Below, piece after piece: positions 1-6,668 of a stretch of DNA of 6,869 nt. The DNA is from Candidatus Gerdarchaeota archaeon (GTDB lineage Archaea; Asgardarchaeota; Heimdallarchaeia; JABLTI01): positions 1-6,869 of the forward strand of contig JAEORM010000123.1 of assembly GCA_016840905.1 (NCBI GenBank), read 5' to 3'. Position numbers and translations under genes: made by a program. The notes under the pieces are model-generated. The model was not told the origin of the DNA, ran no database searches, and saw only the letters and a program-made list of their open reading frames with translations. Numbering within the stretch: position 1 is the first letter of the stretch; the number at the start of each line of letters is the position of its first letter.

Positions 1-1812
1 CCTCGTAAATTAGCTAAAAAATATGCTGAGGAATGCCTTAGATTAAGTAAAGAAACTACCTCTGAGAAGAGAAAAATTGAGCTCAAACAAATGGCTGAAA
101 ACTTAGAACATGTTCCTTGGGAACCAGCAAAAACATTCTGGCAAGGCATTCAAGCTGTTTGGTTAACACATATGCTCATCATAGCAGAAGAAAGCTATCC
201 TGGGCCTGGAACAAGTTTTGGTCGAATTGATCAATTTTTATGGTCACTTTTTGAGAAGGATGTTATTAAAGATAAAACACTAGAGCTTGAGTTTGCTAAG
301 GATATTTTTAGTTCATTTATTTTTCATTGTAATACTGCTTATGATGCACAAATCAAAATAGGGAATCAAGGGATTACAGCCGGTTTTGGACAATTGATGA
401 CTTTATCAGGAATAGGTCCTAATGGTGAAGATAGAACAAATGAATTAACATATATGATACTGGATGTTTTTGATAAGTGGGCACCAATTTTAGAACCTAA
501 ACCCAATGTAAGACTCCATAGAGAATCACCTGATAGATTATATGAAGTTATAATTGATATGGTGACTCGAGCACAAGGGGCACCATTCATTCTTAATTTC
601 GATGAACGGAGTATAGCTGGATTGATGCTTGAAGGAATTCCTGAGGATGAAGTATGGGATTATGGTTGTGTAGGTTGCTTGGAAAACACTATGTGTGGAA
701 ACGATCGATCAGGTACAGTTAATTGCAATCCAAATCTTGCTAAGAGCATTGAACTCACTCTATGGAATGGTAAAAATATTCCAGGATTCAATAGACCTAC
801 TAAAGCAACAAAACAGATAGGGCCAAAAACTGGCAAGGTAGAAAATTTCATTACTTGGGAAGAATTTTTCGCAGCATGGAAAAAACAAGCTGCTTTTCTT
901 GTAAAACATACAGTTGATATTTACAACATTACTGAAATGACTCGAGCAAAATATCTACCTACACCTTATTTATCCTTGTTAGTGGATGATTGTATCGAAA
1001 AAGGAATTGATATTAGACAAGGACCTCCAAAATATGCTTATGTAACAATAGAAGGAGTTGCTTTCGCTACAACAGTCGATTCTTTACTAGCAATCAAACA
1101 TTTTGTTTATGATAAAAAAGAACATACAATAGCTGAGATCAAACAAGCATTACAAGATAATTTTCAGGGTAAAAAAGAATATGATATTTTAAGAGCTAAA
1201 TTAGCAAATAAAGCACCAAAATATGGTAATGATGAAGTAGAAGCAGATGAAATCGCTAAAGAAGTAATGGATACTTGGGCTACAGAAACATGGAAATATT
1301 ATACTCCTACAGGATATCAGTTTAGACCCGGGATGCTATCATGGAATTATTGGGCGGGAAATGATGCATTCTATACACCCGCAACACCAAACGGTAGATA
1401 TGCTAAAACATTCTTGTCAAATGCTATTTGTCCAACAAGTGGAGCCGATCATAAAGGACCCACAGCAGTAACAAATTCTGTTGGTGTAGCACTAGGTGGA
1501 AAGGACGAAAAAGGAGACTATTTAAATGCTTTACCAAATGGGGCATCTCATACGATATCATTTAATCCAAGTATTTTACGTGATAAAGAACATCGAGAAA
1601 AATTCAAAGCTTATTTAATGGCCTATGTTGAAAATGGTGGAACTGCTTTACAAATCAATATGATCAATGCTGAAATGCTAAAAGATGCTCAATTACATCC
1701 CCAAAATTACAGCAACCTCTTGGTAAGAGTAACTGGATACAATGCCTATTTTACTTCTATTGGTAAAGAATTACAAGATGAAATTATAGCCCGTGAATCT
1801 CACAAAATGTAA
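1..1812 (+). CDS. Glycyl radical enzyme (PFL/dehydratase/decarboxylase superfamily), 5'-truncated
   Basis: The reading frame is open from the first base, so the gene enters from the left; about 603 codons are present. Family members usually have 750-900 residues, so roughly 200 N-terminal residues are missing. ATG at 91 is internal: the frame upstream encodes family-like sequence. Counting from that Met, the superfamily signatures are a VPWEPAKTFW block near residue 8, SFGRIDQ near 42, the cysteine loop VGCLEN with the likely thiyl radical Cys196 and Glu198 two residues on, GPTAVTNSVG near 452, and the C-terminal radical loop RVTGYNAYF with Gly549, 24 residues before the end. The Cys-X-Glu pattern is known from glycerol and hydroxyproline dehydratases, choline TMA-lyase and arylacetate decarboxylases. 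Pyruvate formate-lyase has Cys-Cys instead. The enzyme would be a strictly anaerobic cytoplasmic dimer, activated by the next gene. I am sure of the superfamily but cannot assign a substrate. Confidence 0.93.
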   Translation, partial: PRKLAKKYAEECLRLSKETTSEKRKIELKQMAENLEHVPWEPAKTFWQGIQAVWLTHMLIIAEESYPGPGTSFGRIDQFLWSLFEKDVIKDKTLELEFAKDIFSSFIFHCNTAYDAQIKIGNQGITAGFGQLMTLSGIGPNGEDRTNELTYMILDVFDKWAPILEPKPNVRLHRESPDRLYEVIIDMVTRAQGAPFILNFDERSIAGLMLEGIPEDEVWDYGCVGCLENTMCGNDRSGTVNCNPNLAKSIELTLWNGKNIPGFNRPTKATKQIGPKTGKVENFITWEEFFAAWKKQAAFLVKHTVDIYNITEMTRAKYLPTPYLSLLVDDCIEKGIDIRQGPPKYAYVTIEGVAFATTVDSLLAIKHFVYDKKEHTIAEIKQALQDNFQGKKEYDILRAKLANKAPKYGNDEVEADEIAKEVMDTWATETWKYYTPTGYQFRPGMLSWNYWAGNDAFYTPATPNGRYAKTFLSNAICPTSGADHKGPTAVTNSVGVALGGKDEKGDYLNALPNGASHTISFNPSILRDKEHREKFKAYLMAYVENGGTALQINMINAEMLKDAQLHPQNYSNLLVRVTGYNAYFTSIGKELQDEIIARESHKM

Positions 1813-1819
1813 ATAACAG

Positions 1820-1823
1820 GGTG
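1820..1823 (+). promoter_or_regulatory. Ribosome binding site of the activase gene
   Basis: GGTG lies 8 nt before the GTG start at 1832. It matches the inner part of the archaeal Shine-Dalgarno consensus GGAGGTGATC. It decides for this GTG, since no ATG in frame lies nearby. Confidence 0.55.
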
Positions 1824-1831
1824 TATAACAA

Positions 1832-2827
1832 GTGAATTCTACCTTGGATGTAAATGATAGTAATCAAAAACAGGGATTAATCTTAGAGATACAGAAGTTA
1901 TCAACAGATGATGGACCTGGAATAAGAACTACTGTCTTTCTCAAAGGTTGTCCTCTGAAATGTGATTGGTGTCATAATCCAGAATCTATTCCATATACTC
2001 CTGGTATACAGTGGTTTAAAGTTAAATGTATAGGGTGTGCAACTTGTGTCAAAGTATGCCCTGAGAATGCTATTAAATACGATGAAGAAGGAGTACATAT
2101 AGATAGAAAAACTTGCACAATGTGTACCAAATGTGTAGATGAATGCCCTTCAAGTGCTTTGAAGCTTTTTGGTTCCATGTGGAATATTGATGCTTTATAT
2201 GATGAAATCGAGAAGGATCGAACCTATTATGAAAAATCAGGTGGTGGTATAACGATTTCTGGTGGTGAACCAATGCTTCAAACAAATTTCGTTTTATCAT
2301 TATTAAAAAAATGTAAAGAAGGTAATATACAAACAGCCCTTGATACCTGTGGATATACAGCTAGAGCTAATTTAGAAAAACTCTTCCCCTATGTTGATTT
2401 ATTCCTCTATGACCTCAAAGAAATAGATGATGATAAACACAAACAGTTTACAGGTATTTCTAATAAAACTATTCTAGAAAATTGCATATGGTTAGTTAAG
2501 AAAGTAAGAGAAGCGAAAAAGGCAATTTGGATACGAACACCATTAATACCAACATATACTGCAACAGAAGAAAATATCAGTAGATTAGCAGAGTTCATTT
2601 TGAAAGAATTAGGCAATGAAATAGATCGTTGGGATCTTTTAGCCTTTAATAATTTAGCTCAAGATAAATATGAAAGAATGGATTGGGAATGGCCTTTAGA
2701 AGGAATTCCTTTACTTGAGAAAGAAAGAGTGGAACAATTATATGAATTGGCAATTCAGAAGGGAGTAAAAAATGTATTCTGGTCAGGCATGACTAAACTA
2801 GTAAATAATGAAGAAAATGAGAATTAG
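1832..2827 (+). CDS. Glycyl radical enzyme activase (radical SAM, two extra 4Fe-4S clusters)
   Basis: A 331-residue radical-SAM protein that would cleave S-adenosylmethionine and abstract hydrogen from the glycine of the upstream enzyme. The sequence shows DGPGIRT at 27-33, the SAM-cluster motif with Cys40, Cys44 and Cys47 (CX3CX2C) followed by HNPES, and two bacterial-ferredoxin motifs with Cys66/69/72/76 and Cys95/98/101/105. The SAM-binding SGGEP follows at 143-147, then YDLK at 193-196 and RTPLIPTYT near 235. The ferredoxin insert is typical of activases of dehydratase- and decarboxylase-type glycyl radical enzymes and is absent from the short PFL activase, which supports the subtype reading of gene 1. 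The gene begins 19 nt after gene 1 at a GTG. A GGTG Shine-Dalgarno site 8 nt upstream supports that start. All expected cysteines are present and the length is normal, so the protein looks intact. Confidence 0.95.
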   Translation: MNSTLDVNDSNQKQGLILEIQKLSTDDGPGIRTTVFLKGCPLKCDWCHNPESIPYTPGIQWFKVKCIGCATCVKVCPENAIKYDEEGVHIDRKTCTMCTKCVDECPSSALKLFGSMWNIDALYDEIEKDRTYYEKSGGGITISGGEPMLQTNFVLSLLKKCKEGNIQTALDTCGYTARANLEKLFPYVDLFLYDLKEIDDDKHKQFTGISNKTILENCIWLVKKVREAKKAIWIRTPLIPTYTATEENISRLAEFILKELGNEIDRWDLLAFNNLAQDKYERMDWEWPLEGIPLLEKERVEQLYELAIQKGVKNVFWSGMTKLVNNEENEN

Positions 2828-2868
2828 TGATGAAAAATTAAGCATGGAAAAGATTGAGTGTAAACAAA

Positions 2869-3756
2869 ATGAAGAAAAAAGAAAATCTTTGGACAGAAAA
2901 ATTAAGTCAGGAAGCAGTTGAATTTACTTATCCTGAAATAATGGCGAAATTGATTGCAACAATTGATCCAAATGGTGATCCACACATAACAATGATAGCC
3001 AGTAATAAAGCGGTAAACCCTACCACAGTTAAATGGGGTGAATTTACACAAGGAACAAGTAAAAAGAATGTATTAGAAAATCCAAAACAAGGTATTCTTT
3101 TTATGACAGCAGAAATGCCGTTCAAATTTTTACAAATAAAAGTTGATTTTGATTATTGCTCAACAGAAGCTGAAGATGCAGCAGATTTTAATCAAACAGA
3201 TCTCTTTAGATATAATGTTTACATGCGAGTTTACAAGACTTATTTCAACAAAGTAAAAGCAGCATCAGAAGTTAGAGACATTTCCTTATTTGGCATAGTA
3301 AAAGGAATCATTAGGAATTTATTTGGTAAACGAAAACATAAAACAGGTAAAATAGAAAATCGATTGCCAAAATTTGGAGCTAAACTATACAATGGTTTAG
3401 TATTTCCTAAATTTATTGCTTATTTAGATCCCAAGGATGGATATCCCATAATAATTCCTTGCTTTCAAGCTAGAGCTATTGAAAACAAAAGAATTATTTT
3501 TTCACTATCGCAATTCAAAGATGATTTGGTAAAAATCCCTGAAAATAGTAAAGTAGCAGTTTTTGTTATGGATTTTGAAACTGAAACAATGCTTGTAAAA
3601 GGTACTTATCTAGGGATAAATAACTCTCGAGGAGTAATTGATATAGAGCAGGTATACAATAGTATGCCGCCACAACCTGGAATGATCTATCCAAAATTAG
3701 AGACTAAAGAGAAAGTAACATCATTTCCTAAAGAAATAACTACAAAAGAAAAATAA
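2869..3756 (+). CDS. Two-repeat FMN split-barrel-like protein (pyridoxamine 5'-phosphate oxidase-like)
   Basis: A 295-residue protein counted from ATG 2869. Residues about 27-92 begin KLIATIDPNGDPHITMIA and resemble the FMN-binding split barrel of pyridoxamine-phosphate-oxidase-like proteins. Residues about 181-250 begin KFIAYLDPKDGYPIIIP and repeat the pattern K-[LF]-I-A-x-[IL]-D-P, so two barrel-like halves seem fused in one chain. They are joined by a basic, partly helical linker around 125-170. The C-terminus is Lys/Glu-rich. No signal peptide is seen, so a cytoplasmic location is likely. The gene follows the activase on the same strand after 41 nt and is probably co-transcribed. I chose ATG 2869 because GAGTG at 2856-2860 sits 8 nt before it; an in-frame TTG at 2854 would add five residues. 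The fold assignment is by motif only, the FMN ligands are not certain, and the function is unknown. Confidence 0.75.
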   Translation: MKKKENLWTEKLSQEAVEFTYPEIMAKLIATIDPNGDPHITMIASNKAVNPTTVKWGEFTQGTSKKNVLENPKQGILFMTAEMPFKFLQIKVDFDYCSTEAEDAADFNQTDLFRYNVYMRVYKTYFNKVKAASEVRDISLFGIVKGIIRNLFGKRKHKTGKIENRLPKFGAKLYNGLVFPKFIAYLDPKDGYPIIIPCFQARAIENKRIIFSLSQFKDDLVKIPENSKVAVFVMDFETETMLVKGTYLGINNSRGVIDIEQVYNSMPPQPGMIYPKLETKEKVTSFPKEITTKEK

Positions 3757-3784
3757 GAGGAAGAAAACAAAGAATTCTTTATTC
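3757..3784. terminator. Convergent-gene junction with 12-bp palindrome
   Basis: Only 28 nt separate the two convergent stop codons. They contain the perfect palindrome AAAGAATTCTTT (3769-3780). The DNA is pyrimidine-rich on the plus strand after it and T-rich on the minus strand beyond it (TTTGTTTTCTTCC). Archaeal termination depends mostly on oligo-T, so this is a plausible terminator in both directions, though no long uninterrupted T run is present. Confidence 0.35.
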
Positions 3785-5203
3785 TTATTCTTCATTCTCT
3801 TCTGAAGGATCAATATCAGCTTCGAGGTTTTCATCAGTACCATCTGAAATTATTTCAGGCTCTTCTTTTACCGCTAAACCATCTTCAGTAAATTCAATTG
3901 TTGTTGGTTTCTTTTCTTTCTTTTTCTTGCGTTTTGGTTCTTTTTCTTCCTCAGGAGTTTTAGCTTTTGTTTTTGCCTTTTCTTCTTCTTTTCTAAATTG
4001 TAAGCCTTCCATAACATAGGCATAAGTCATGAAACCAAAAACAGCAATAATTGTTAAGGAACCAACTGCTTTCTTCCAAGGTAAGCGATAGTCCGGTAAA
4101 CGACCCATTTCAAGCATCTCATCTATCCAAGCATAATATGATCTTTTTAGGTCACCATTATGAGTAAGTAAACCAGCTGTAGCGTGAACTTCTAAGAATG
4201 GACTAACAAATGTTGATAAATAACCTGGTGGATAGTCATAAATTGTATACCAGCAGAGAAATTCGAGTTTAGCTTCATATTGTTTAATGACGTTAAAGAG
4301 ATACCTTACATAACTTTCTTGGTAGTATTCTGAACCACCAGCTCTACTATCTGAAATGGTATAAGCATTTGTTATAGCGAATTTTTTACTGGAAAGATTA
4401 GCAAAAGAAGAATATCGTTCTAGAACTCCTGCTTCATCTAACATTGAATTGTAACCATATGTATCAGTGAATATCCTAGCTGAAACTCCAAAAATATCGC
4501 AACAGTTTGTGAAATACGGTTGCAATTTTTCGATATTTTTAATGTCCTCAGGAGGTTGATAGCGGAAAATTGTTAATACTTTGACAGTAGGATAATTGGT
4601 TTTAACATAATCATATAGCTGTTCACACAGATCAACATAGTCTTCAAGCATTACAGTATTGGTAAGATTATCTTCTTCGTAATCATAAAAAGTTTCAAAG
4701 AAACCATTAACCTCACTACCAAAACTGATGTAAGTTGGATCCAAAACAGCCATTATATCATCTGTTATAAGCTTCAATTCATGAACTATTGATGTGTCAT
4801 TAAATCGGAGTGTGGTACCAGTTATTTCTGTATAAGATTCAAAATCTATGTTAAAGGGTAAACAGGTGGAATTCCCATAAAGGACACTTACAGCTATAGA
4901 TGCTTCGATAGTTGGATGTTTATTAAGGTATAATTCTTTCCATTCATTGATAGAGGTAAATGAAAGATTCAAAAAGTCCCATCGATAATCACGATGTTCT
5001 ATTTGAGCACCCATTTCAACAGCTCTAACATAACCTGGATCAATTAATTCAGAAGCACCTACCAAACCATTTATCCATGAAAATCCTATTTTAACATTTT
5101 CACCATATGGCTCAGCAGTAACGGTAGAGAACGAATAATCTGTAAAGAGGGGTATGATCATTAATGAGAGAACAAAAATGATACAAAGCTTTGTTCTTTT
5201 CAT
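3785..5203 (-). CDS. Membrane-anchored surface protein with glycosidase-like TIM-barrel ectodomain
   Basis: A 472-residue protein counted from ATG at 5203-5201. Residues 1-30 look like a signal peptide (MKRTK, then a hydrophobic run to about 20, with a possible cleavage site after TVTA). Residues about 35-365 form the ectodomain. FGSEVN (161-166) resembles the clan GH-A strand-4 motif carrying the acid/base glutamate, and LCWYTIYDY (316-324) resembles the last barrel strand. At the strand-7 site, where the nucleophile glutamate is expected, the sequence reads FAITNAY with Asn279. Five N-glycosylation sequons occur at Asn79, 111, 135, 179 and 269. A membrane span at about 379-399 is followed by a Lys/Glu-rich tail that ends acidic, so the tail should be cytoplasmic. 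The frame extends upstream to 5293 inside the preceding gene, but AGGAGG 10 nt before 5203 fixes the start. The enzymatic role is uncertain; it may bind rather than cut glycans. Confidence 0.75.
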   Translation of the reverse strand: MKRTKLCIIFVLSLMIIPLFTDYSFSTVTAEPYGENVKIGFSWINGLVGASELIDPGYVRAVEMGAQIEHRDYRWDFLNLSFTSINEWKELYLNKHPTIEASIAVSVLYGNSTCLPFNIDFESYTEITGTTLRFNDTSIVHELKLITDDIMAVLDPTYISFGSEVNGFFETFYDYEEDNLTNTVMLEDYVDLCEQLYDYVKTNYPTVKVLTIFRYQPPEDIKNIEKLQPYFTNCCDIFGVSARIFTDTYGYNSMLDEAGVLERYSSFANLSSKKFAITNAYTISDSRAGGSEYYQESYVRYLFNVIKQYEAKLEFLCWYTIYDYPPGYLSTFVSPFLEVHATAGLLTHNGDLKRSYYAWIDEMLEMGRLPDYRLPWKKAVGSLTIIAVFGFMTYAYVMEGLQFRKEEEKAKTKAKTPEEEKEPKRKKKKEKKPTTIEFTEDGLAVKEEPEIISDGTDENLEADIDPSEENEE

Positions 5204-5207
5204 TAGT

Positions 5208-6095
5208 TCATTTCCTCCTATATGAACTTGATTTATATTTACTGGAAGTCTTACTCCTACTGGTATCTGATGGAGCGCGTTTTTTGAGTTCAATAGAACC
5301 CACTACTTTCTTAGATTTCTTATCCTTCTTTGAATCAAAATCTAATTTAATGCCATCAGATTTGATAATTGTTGCCTCTTTCATTCTTACAACCGAAGCT
5401 GTTATAGCAAAGATTGCAAAAACAATGAATACTTTAAGGATATCTTGCCAGACAATTACTCGAAACATAAGTAAATCATAGGTAACTCCAAGCATACCAC
5501 CAGCAAGTAATTGTTGCCAAACACCTGATTCAGCTTCAAGCAAATCATTATTTGCTTTAGAGGTAATCATAACAAAAATACCTACAAGTAAAAGGAATGG
5601 TAAAAGAGCAATAAAGAATAATGAACTAAGAAATGTTTCCGCAATTGAACAAATTGTAAGAGCAAAAGAAGCACCTGCAATCATATAAAGAATAGATAAA
5701 CGCATAAGTCCCAAGTGTGGGCCATCTTTAGGATTTTGCTCTGTATAACTTTCCAAATTACGCTTAAAGACCATAGCTATAAGGATAAAGAAAGTACCAA
5801 TTGCTATAAATTTAAAGATATTAACAAACCAATCATAACGAAGTCGCATTAAATCGAAAGCCATACCAAACATGAAACCTTCTAATAAAATAGAATAACT
5901 TCTTGCTTTTTCTGAAAATTCACCACCAGCTTTTCCAATAACACGTGCTGTTAAATAGCCACTCAACACGAGGATAATGAAAGAGGGGATATAATATTTC
6001 ATAGCTAAGAACCAAGAAACTATCTGATTGAAGGCAAATGCCATTGCAACACCTGAAAGTAATAACCAAATAACTCCACCATTGGGTCTTCTCAA
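5208..6095 (-). CDS. Eight-helix membrane protein made of two repeated halves, basic C-terminal tail
   Basis: I do not recognise the family. From TTG 6095 the protein has 295 residues with about eight membrane spans (near 9-30, 36-53, 67-83, 90-110, 130-150, 157-178, 194-210 and 219-236). A hydrophilic tail of about 58 residues follows, rich in Lys, Arg and Ser. Helices 3-4 and 7-8 are related: GxMxG, then [FY]-D-L with Asp81 or Asp207, Arg five residues later (86/212) and Lys at 95/221, a constant offset of 126 residues. This indicates an internal duplication. The basic tail suggests that end is cytoplasmic. The stop is 4 nt before the next gene, so the two products probably act together. 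The frame can also start at TTG 6104, but AAAGGA (6111-6106) is only 1 nt from that codon and 10 nt from TTG 6095, the same spacing as in the next gene. Transporter, scaffold or envelope roles are all possible. Confidence 0.8.
   Translation of the reverse strand: MRRPNGGVIWLLLSGVAMAFAFNQIVSWFLAMKYYIPSFIILVLSGYLTARVIGKAGGEFSEKARSYSILLEGFMFGMAFDLMRLRYDWFVNIFKFIAIGTFFILIAMVFKRNLESYTEQNPKDGPHLGLMRLSILYMIAGASFALTICSIAETFLSSLFFIALLPFLLLVGIFVMITSKANNDLLEAESGVWQQLLAGGMLGVTYDLLMFRVIVWQDILKVFIVFAIFAITASVVRMKEATIIKSDGIKLDFDSKKDKKSKKVVGSIELKKRAPSDTSRSKTSSKYKSSSYRRK
5214..5219 (-). promoter_or_regulatory. Shine-Dalgarno site inside the end of the upstream gene
   Basis: AGGAGG reads 10 nt before the ATG at 5203 and is at the same time the two Arg codons just before Lys and the TGA stop (5210-5208) of the preceding gene. 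This strong site decides the start of the surface-protein gene and implies translational coupling. Confidence 0.8.
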
Positions 6096-6105
6096 TTTTT
6101 TCAAA

Positions 6106-6111
6106 TCCTTT
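6106..6111 (-). promoter_or_regulatory. Ribosome binding site of the eight-helix membrane protein gene
   Basis: AAAGGA lies 10 nt before TTG 6095 and only 1 nt before TTG 6104. The spacing favours the downstream TTG. Confidence 0.45.
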
Positions 6112-6169
6112 AAGTTTTAGATGGATTGGTTAGTTTCTTCAAAAAATACCTGAATACAACTACCAATAT

Positions 6170-6215
6170 TAATTCAAATTATATTTTTACACTAAAAATA
6201 AGCTTATTTGAATTA
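6170..6215. repeat. Nested inverted repeats in the intergenic promoter region
   Basis: TAATTCAAAT (6170-6179) is matched perfectly by ATTTGAATTA (6206-6215) across a 26-nt spacer. Inside lie TATTTTT (6182-6188) with AAAAATA (6194-6200), and a 14-bp palindrome AAATAAGCTTATTT (6196-6209). They adjoin a TATA-like box for the minus-strand operon, a common place for an archaeal repressor operator. AT-richness makes some of this expected by chance. Confidence 0.45.
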
Positions 6216-6228
6216 TTTTATATTTTCC
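6216..6228 (-). promoter_or_regulatory. Possible BRE/TATA promoter of the membrane-protein operon
   Basis: The minus strand reads GGAAAATATAAAA, a purine-rich BRE-like stretch followed by an AT-rich TATA-like box. Transcription would begin about 25 nt downstream, near 6190, within the nested inverted repeats, leaving a leader of about 95 nt. Another TATA-like stretch (AAAATATAA, about 6179-6187) is nearer the gene, so the exact box is uncertain. Confidence 0.4.
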
Positions 6229-6248
6229 ATATATTTCACACAAAAAAC

Positions 6249-6285
6249 AAGAGAAAATAAAAAAAAAGTAGAAAAAATCCTGAAA
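6249..6285 (-). terminator. T-rich terminator after the 98-residue protein gene
   Basis: Just after the stop codon, the minus strand carries a T6 run, a T9 run and then another T6 run within 37 nt, without a clear hairpin. Such T-run clusters are the usual form of archaeal intrinsic terminators. Confidence 0.6.
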
Positions 6286-6288
6286 AGA

Positions 6289-6585
6289 TTATTTCTGTAA
6301 TTCAATTTCCTTGGAAATTGCTATATCAAGACCTTTTTGTAAGCGGTATATTAATTCTGTTGCCTCAGCAAAAGTAAGTTTGATAACATTAACTTGATTT
6401 TGTTCGCTATATTTTGTTAGAACTAAACGTATGGATCCACTTGTTAACCAACGCCCATCTTTCAAATAAGGATCTTCAACATAAACTTGCAAACTATTTG
6501 AACGCTGTTTATTAAAGAAATGAGTTATATCACATACTTTAGCGCCACTATTATTGCCATTAGGGTAATTGCCTTCAGAAGCCAT
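6289..6585 (-). CDS. Small protein of unknown function (98 residues)
   Basis: I do not recognise this protein. The first 25 residues are polar and Asn/Gly-rich and probably disordered. After that I infer three beta strands (SLQVYVE near 31-37, GSIRLVLTK near 50-58, VNVIKL near 65-70). An amphipathic helix begins TFAEATELIYRLQKGL (71-86). A beta-rich core ending in a strand and then a T/S-x-x-E-A-x-x-L-I helix is seen in many small archaeal proteins and fits a compact cytoplasmic domain. There is no signal peptide, membrane span or metal-binding cysteine cluster. The ATG start is preceded by GAGTTGATC, one mismatch from GAGGTGATC of the Shine-Dalgarno consensus. The gene has its own TATA-like box and terminator, so it appears monocistronic. 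Length, start signal and flanking signals make it a believable gene. Confidence 0.75.
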   Translation of the reverse strand: MASEGNYPNGNNSGAKVCDITHFFNKQRSNSLQVYVEDPYLKDGRWLTSGSIRLVLTKYSEQNQVNVIKLTFAEATELIYRLQKGLDIAISKEIELQK

Positions 6586-6620
6586 TTGATCAACTCGATA
6601 ATTTCTACTAGAGTATTGTT

Positions 6621-6634
6621 AATTATATATAAAA
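6621..6634 (-). promoter_or_regulatory. TATA-like box of the 98-residue protein gene
   Basis: The minus strand reads TTTTATATATAATT. A start about 25 nt downstream falls near 6600 and gives a short leader of about 15 nt before the ATG at 6585. Confidence 0.5.
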
Positions 6635-6657
6635 AGACCCAAATTTAATAGCTGTAG

Positions 6658-6668
6658 AAGAAAAAAAT
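6658..6668 (-). terminator. T-run terminator of the tRNA gene
   Basis: Directly after the encoded CCA the minus strand reads ATTTTTTTCTT, a seven-T run that would end transcription of the tRNA in an archaeon. Confidence 0.6.

Noticed and set aside
366..851. Minus-strand ORFs opposite the glycyl radical enzyme.
   Set aside because: They lie wholly opposite conserved motifs of a clear gene and have no start signals or recognisable protein features.
1901..2616. Several overlapping minus-strand ORFs opposite the activase gene.
   Set aside because: They are antisense shadows of a well-defined radical-SAM gene.
2844..2921. A 25-codon ORF from ATG 2844 that overlaps the start of the split-barrel gene in another frame, with GTGAT at 2827-2831 upstream.
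   Set aside because: The spacing of 12 nt is long, the peptide is simple Lys/Glu-rich sequence, and its ATG is as likely to be chance. A leader peptide cannot be excluded but is not supported.
5204..5293. N-terminal extension of the surface protein to an ATG at 5293.
   Set aside because: It would put 30 polar residues before the signal peptide and overlap the upstream gene by about 85 nt. The AGGAGG site supports the ATG at 5203.
5191..5481. A plus-strand 96-codon ORF rich in Leu, Ser and Phe across the junction of the two membrane genes.
   Set aside because: It is the complement of Lys/Glu/Ser-rich tail codons and has no ribosome-binding site. Both opposite-strand genes are better supported.
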